DNA from: Caprella mutica
Taxonomy: Eukaryota; Arthropoda; Malacostraca; Amphipoda; Caprellidae
Direction: 5' to 3'
NCBI GenBank assembly: GCA_947561585.1
Contig: CANNZV010001604.1
Location: 191,226-255,225 of the forward strand
Length of the DNA: 64,000 nucleotides
The notes under the pieces were generated by a model. That model saw only the letters and a list, made by a program, of their open reading frames with translations, did no database searches and was not told the origin of the DNA. Within the stretch, counting starts at the first letter, position 1. Each line of letters starts with the position of its first letter. Below, piece after piece: positions 58,867 to 64,000 of the stretch. The translations under genes and the position numbers were made by a program.

Positions 58867-60738
58867 CCCATTCCATGCGGCCCAACTATATATAGACGCT
58901 CCGAAAATTGGTCCCATTTAGCGAAGCGTCTATATATAGTCGCTAATTTTTTTTGCTGTAACAGTCAAGCGGCAGGGTCAATATGTATGTATACGGTGTT
59001 TAGAAATATGACAAGTATTAAAGTGCAAACACATAATTACCGATTATTGTGCAATAATGCACCCTATAGCTCAGTACTTGTAGAAGTGTTGAAGAGGGGA
59101 GGGTGGAAGGGAGTAAAGGACAAACTGTATGTCAGTTCTAAGGAAAGATGATGCATTTGAAATGGAAAGATGTAAATAAGTTGAGTGTTGACTGTTGAGT
59201 ACATTGTCCATCCAACAATAAAATGAATACTCAAAAAACACAGTAAAAATGAAATAAAGGATAATTTTTTTTGAATTGGTTGTATGATAAAATATTTCAT
59301 AAATATGTTTATATATATATACGAATTAAAGTAACTAATTCAATTTATGCTCAACTCAAAAATGCTCACTTTTTTATATCTTTAGTTCAACTATATGAAT
59401 AACAATACAAAACTCATATGTCACTCCACCAACAAGCGGCAACGTCTATACAGGGTGTCCCATTAAAACGATACCCAAATTTCAAAAGATGTAATTCAAA
59501 AACTATTAAACTTAAAAATAATTGAAAAATTATATTTTGTTTCTCAATATTTTTTCTTTCTCTGTACAAAATATCAGATGAATCGATTCAACCGTTTTCT
59601 TGTAGCTGTATTTTTAGTGACCGATACCAAAAACCTGCTTGCGCACTTTCAGTAAAACACTTATTTCACAGTTCGAATTGTTAAAGAAGCACTTACAGAA
59701 AATTTGCATATCTCTGCAATAAAAAGTGGATAAGATGTTACTAATTCTACATTCAACAGATTTTCAACCTTAGATTTGAAGTGACTCATTGGTTTTAGCA
59801 AAGAAATGTCCGGTTTGTGGACGATAAAGTGGTTGGTGATGATACCACTTTTCATTTGAATGGTAAAATAAATTGTCATAACGTTCGCACATATGGACCG
59901 AAAAACCAACCTCCTACTTTCAACTTTGACGTAAGAATTTCGTGAGAGAAAGTCTGTGTGTAGATTGGACTAGGTAGCAATGACCGACTTGCCCGTATCG
60001 TCAGTCCTTATTTTTACAAAAATAAAATTAAATGAAGATAGATACCTTGATTTGATAAAATATGATAGACTTGTTCCAAGAACTCAAGGAATACATGGAA
60101 CCAGAATCAATCGAACCTGGTTGGTTCAGGACGTGTTCAGAACTGTTGCTGTAAAGAAAAACTAAATTAGCTATTCGGCAATACGCATTATCTCCCTGAA
60201 TCATCGTATAGAATGGCCCACCAGATCGCCTGAAACGACTAGTAGGAGGAACCGTTTCATTTTCTTTTTTTTTCGGTTGCATATTAATAAGCGACTTTTA
60301 TTGTTATAATAACGGTTATTTAATGAACATTTTTTATAAAATGTTGAAACGTATTGAAAACATGGTTTTAATACCCTAGAATTCGAAGTTAAACCATAAG
60401 TGAGCAAACAGGTTTTTGGGTATCGGTCACTAAAAATACTGTGTTAAGAAAACGGTTGGATATATTCATCTAAAATTTTGTACACATATGGAATAAATGT
60501 TGATAAACAAAATGAGATTCTCAAATTTTAGTTTAGTTTTTGAATTACAGCCATTGAAATTTGGGTATCGTTTTTTTTTTTGGGATACCCTGTATATAGA
60601 CGCTTATCTGAGTTCATGATTTAGCGGGGTAACTAAATAGTGTAGTTAGAATTGAAGACAGTCAATAGCGGCGGTGACTTTATATACACGATTTTTATTT
60701 TTGTTGACTTCCATTCACCTACTGCCGCTTGGAATGGG
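58867..60738. mobile_element. piggyBac-like non-autonomous element (TTAA target)
   Basis: The ends are CCCATTCCATGCGG and CCGCTTGGAATGGG, flanked on both sides by TTAA (58863-58866 and 60739-60742). A TTAA duplication with CCC..GGG termini is the piggyBac hallmark. Inner sequence has dyads around TATATATAGACGCT and AGCGTCTATATATAG. A mariner (59451-60592) is inserted within; without it the element is about 730 bp and has no transposase. Confidence 0.85.
59451..60592 (+). pseudogene. Decayed mariner transposon, copy 2, nested
   Basis: Terminal inverted repeats CAGGGTGTCCC and GGGATACCCTG are flanked by TA (59449-59450, 60593-60594). The plus strand carries a broken IS630/Tc1/mariner transposase: DDTTFHLNGKINCHNVRTYG at about 59840-59900 covers the first catalytic Asp region; WLVQDVFRTVAV at about 60118-60155 is the second-Asp region with a changed motif; IEWPTRSPE at about 60208-60235 is the third-Asp block. 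Stops and frame changes between them show it is inactive. It is 1142 bp and lies in the opposite orientation to 32670-33877. Confidence 0.9.
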
Positions 60739-61214
60739 TTAAGCTGATTAGTGCCGATACGTAAATATTTTTAAACTTTCAAATACAAAAATATATTTAG
60801 TATTTATGTAGGAACACAGTCAAGAAAGGTCGATAAATTTGAAGGAATAACTTGAAAGATATGTATAGAGTGATTTAAAAATGATGTGCTTAGAAAACAC
60901 ACGTGCTTAGAAAACCAATATCCTTAATATCCTAAAAATATTATTTACATTTTGAAACTCTATTCTTAGAAGTATTAACCGTTTAATTCTAACCATAGAG
61001 GTGCCACCACAAAAATCCACTTTTCGAGCACTGAAATGAATGATTAGTAATAGTGTTGTTGTTTTACCAAACTATATAAAATATACGTAATTAAAATGTG
61101 TAACAGTGAATCTGTTATTTCCTAAATTTCAAATGATATTATTAGTAAGCCAATATTTTATAATATGAATCTATGAATATTGAAATGATTAATTTTGATT
61201 CAAAATTCTGAATG
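60739..61214. other. AT-rich interval, nothing recognised
   Basis: No repeat or coding signal seen. Confidence 0.45.
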
Positions 61215-61575
61215 AAACTGAAAAATATGAAATATTTTGTTTTGTTGATATTTTAGTTCTTTCGATTATAAAAAATGAAATTATTTTTGTCCACGTCGAA
61301 ATTGTTTTCTGATTTGTCTGTTAATTGGAAAACGAGTTGGAAATACACCAGTTTTTTTACCATAAACCATGAAAACAACATTTCTCAATATTAAGAAATA
61401 TCAAGTATTAAGAAATTTTGTTTTCATGGTTTACAGTTAAATAGAACCTGTGTATTTCTGACTTGTTTTCCAAATAACACAAAACTCAGAGAACTATTTA
61501 GACGTGGATAAAATAATTTCATTTTTTATTACCAGAAGAACAAAAATAGCAACAAAATATAAATAAATTATTTTG
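61215..61575. mobile_element. Palindromic (foldback-type) element, ~360 bp
   Basis: The arms pair through AAAAAATGAAATTATTTTTGTCCACGTC, GGAAAACGAGTTGGAAATACAC and CCATGAAAACAA on the left, with their complements on the right (GACGTGGATAAAATAATTTC, GTGTATTTCTGACTTGTTTTCC, TTGTTTTCATGG-like). The centre is near 61400. It differs from the tandem-arm foldback elements because its arms are unique sequence. Confidence 0.78.
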
Positions 61576-61703
61576 TTTTTGTTTTTTCCAAATAGAAAAT
61601 ATTGCAATGTCAGCTCCATCGATCAGAAACATTTATTGACCATTCTATTTTAAAATAATATTTCAAAACATACTTCACCTACCATCATGATGACATAAAC
61701 TTG

Positions 61704-62135
61704 TTATCTTGTGATAAAATCTTCACTTTTACAGAGGTGTGCCCATTCCATCTTCTGAGAGAATGTGGGTGATAAAAATAGCTTTTCACTCATTTTTCCA
61801 CATTCCTGAATGAAATCATCGTTATTGATGCAAAAACTTTTCTTTAAGTTTCTTACGAACTGTTTTAGCTGAGTGGATGTTGTTTGCAGGGAAAGAACAA
61901 CAAGAGAAGAAACTAAACAACTCTGAAATGGTTTCAATATAGTTGCCATACTGATATGAAACATGCGTAAAACATCTAGATAAAATCTTTTTGAGAAAAA
62001 TAGTACTTGATATATACAATATTTTGGAATAAAGAATATTTTCTGATATTTTACAACATTCTGATCTCCATAGTAACTATATACTATAAAGACACCGACT
62101 ATATACATAATTATAAAAAAAGCTTTTCCTACCAT
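61704..62135 (-). CDS. Unrecognised 143-codon open frame, possibly membrane protein exon
   Basis: This is the longest open frame in the window that is not repeat-derived. It starts MVGKAFFIIMYIVGVFIVYS and shows two hydrophobic stretches (residues about 4-22 and 68-85), then a charged tail with LKQFVRNLKKSFC and QECGKMSEKLF. An in-frame TAG lies just upstream of the ATG. A donor-like GTAAAA occurs near its end, so it could be an exon of a multi-span receptor. I recognise no family signature. Composition is ordinary for AT-rich DNA, so chance cannot be excluded. Confidence 0.28.
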   Translation of the reverse strand: MVGKAFFIIMYIVGVFIVYSYYGDQNVVKYQKIFFIPKYCIYQVLFFSKRFYLDVLRMFHISMATILKPFQSCLVSSLVVLSLQTTSTQLKQFVRNLKKSFCINNDDFIQECGKMSEKLFLSPTFSQKMEWAHLCKSEDFITR

Positions 62136-63664
62136 GATAAAAAAATGTTTCTATGGACAATATTGTCCCATAATTGCCAAAATGTTAATAATATAAGGGC
62201 AGCATTGTCCAAAGAAAATCATTAACTTAGCTAAATGTGTTTACTGCTATAATGTCTTTCTGAAACCATATTTGCGTACCTGGTTCTATTGTTATTTGAA
62301 ACACCTAATTTTTTTAATATGAGATTAATTGATTTCATAATTGGATTTTCAAATACTTATTATAAATACATTTTTGATTCTGAAATTAATATTTGTTAAT
62401 TTTACACAGAGTTAAAGATATAAATTGAAATCAGACAAATATGATTGTTTTTTGTTTAATTTATAATTATTGGCTATAAAAATTTGAATTAAAATAGAAG
62501 ATGCAACATATCTTACATTTCCGAATACACTGTACATAAATGAACAATATTCGAAGATTAAGTTTCTTAATGGTTATTTTAGGTACTATATAAGGATGAA
62601 CTATCATTAAAAACAAATTTATAAATGCTTGAATACAATTAATGTCCATAAATTTGGAATATTTGAAAACTATAGGTGTGAATTTTTCTTGTATAGTCCT
62701 GTGTCGTGGAAAGAATGTCGATCTATACAGTGCTGATAATTAAAAAAAATTGATATTTTGAAGAAAAAAAATCATCATCATCTAAGAGTTTATCAAATTT
62801 CAAGTATTTATGTCTAATCGTTCATGAGTAATGTAGCTTATCATATATGCAGGCATTTATGTAGCTAATTAAATATACAGGCAGATATGTAGCTTAATAT
62901 GTAATATCACAATGAATGGAAATAACACCGAGACAGATTGGATGAATTTTTTCTTAGATTTTTTTTCTGAATTAGAACATTTTAAATTATTCTGTTGAAT
63001 AACTTATTTGACATGAATAGGATTGCTCTTTTTTCATTAAGCTTTGAGTTTTGCATTCTTTATAAAATACTTGCATTAGTTTGATTAGAAACTAGCTATA
63101 TATATCTGTATCAATTTCAAACAATGAAATTGTATTTATTGTTTCAAAATTTATTCTTTTATCTCAAATACTAATAATACTACTTTCAAAGCTCAGTACA
63201 GTTATATATATAATCAGAGCTGGAGAATACCTCTAAGTAAATTTATATGAGTACTTATAAGTAGTTAATAAGAGTACTTATATGTACTTAATAAGAGTGA
63301 TTATATGTACTTAATATGAGTAATTATAATCACTTTAATTACCAAGTAATTGAATATAGTACTTTAAAACATAAGTAGAAAGTACTTTGTACTCGATGAA
63401 ATATATGAATAATTCTATTGGTTTAAAATATATACACGTTGGTAGTTACAGCTTTTATACCTATAGCGATTATAGTATCTATACTTATCATAAAAATTAA
63501 TGTACAAAGAGAGAGCACTACTTTAGGTCATCTCTCAAGGTTTCCAAAAGATATTCGAAAACTTTTTCATCCATATTTCAAGTTGTGATGAGTAACAATC
63601 AATGAAGAAGGAATCATTAAGAAAAAGAAGAGTTTGTGAAGAACATATTATTATTTAGTGCTAA
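62136..63664. other. AT-rich interval, one degenerate short repeat
   Basis: Near 63229-63335 irregular units of about 24 bp (AGTACTTATAAGTA, AATAAGAGTACTTATATGTA) form a short degenerate array. Nothing else recognised. Confidence 0.5.
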
Positions 63665-63943
63665 CGATTTGTTAACCCTTCTGAAAGTGAAACTGTATCC
63701 AGCGTATCGGAAGAAGAGGACTATTTTGCTTCGGAAATATACGTTCATCCAGTTAGCGATTGTCGCTTTTTGTCAGTGGATATGGAAATCGTTGAACACC
63801 TCACAGATAAGAATCGAAAACTTAAGATCTTAAATAGTCACTTATTGGGAGGGAAACTTATTTTTACGGTACAACACGATCATTCCATCCTCTACTTCCG
63901 TGGAGAAACTTTTCTATCTAGCAGGGTTGACATTAGCGTTTAA
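63665..63943 (+). CDS. Possible 92-codon coding fragment without ATG start
   Basis: An open stretch from just after a TAA to the TAA at 63941 reads with a Ser/Glu-rich start (SESETVSSVSEEEDYFASE) followed by a mixed segment (KLIFTVQHDHSILYF). There is no early ATG; an acceptor-like CTGTATCCAG lies inside. It may be an exon or a decayed transposase segment with an acidic N terminus, continuing beyond the window. I recognise no family. Confidence 0.22.
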   Translation, partial: RFVNPSESETVSSVSEEEDYFASEIYVHPVSDCRFLSVDMEIVEHLTDKNRKLKILNSHLLGGKLIFTVQHDHSILYFRGETFLSSRVDISV

Positions 63944-64000
63944 GAGGTCATCATTCTCAGACAAGGCTTAGTCATTATTCGAACTAATGCTCTAAATAAT

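Overview
This window looks like nuclear DNA from an arthropod, or possibly another protostome. It is very AT-rich and intron-bearing. It carries only one gene I can build with confidence and is packed with minisatellites and DNA transposons. Signs of a metazoan are the GT..AG introns of the gene near 21.5-29.1 kb, its signal peptide and C-type-lectin-like domain, IS630/Tc1/mariner remnants, a piggyBac-like TTAA element, and Helitron-type elements with tandem ~125-bp cores. I cannot name the species. There are no bacterial-style operons, rRNA genes, CRISPR arrays or convincing functional tRNAs.

Layout. 0.5-3.8 kb: three minisatellites with units of 15, 47 and 38 bp. 4-10 kb: small palindromic and terminal-inverted-repeat elements, a possible orphan exon, and a 1.6-kb foldback element. 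12.5-17.7 kb: two inverted copies of one dispersed repeat. One copy is split by a Helitron-type element, so the other copy serves as an empty-site reference. 18.2-19.2 kb: a large foldback element. 21.5-29.1 kb: a seven-exon gene for a secreted protein of 356 residues ending in a C-type-lectin-like domain, with a candidate alternative last exon and several repeats in its introns. 31.6-36 kb: a 29-bp minisatellite and two decayed mariner-type transposases. 40.0-42.2 kb: two unrelated foldback elements of almost equal length (925 and 926 bp), each with a 9-bp target duplication. 42.5-50.6 kb: more minisatellites (27, 23, 23 and 16 bp) and small transposons. 50.7-53.6 kb: two more foldback elements. 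53.7-60.7 kb: nested transposons, including GC-rich arrays that stand out from the AT-rich background and a mariner inside a piggyBac-like element. 61-64 kb: a palindrome and two unrecognised open frames.

The most unusual theme is a set of eight foldback-type loci plus two single-arm remnants. Their inverted arms are built from different short tandem units, yet most units fit one loose pattern, G(G/A)AC(A/G)(A/T)(A/T)TT followed by a G- or CG-containing variable tail. I infer one diverse superfamily whose arm units turn over quickly. Most long open frames in the window are by-products of repeat units whose length is a multiple of three and are not annotated as genes.
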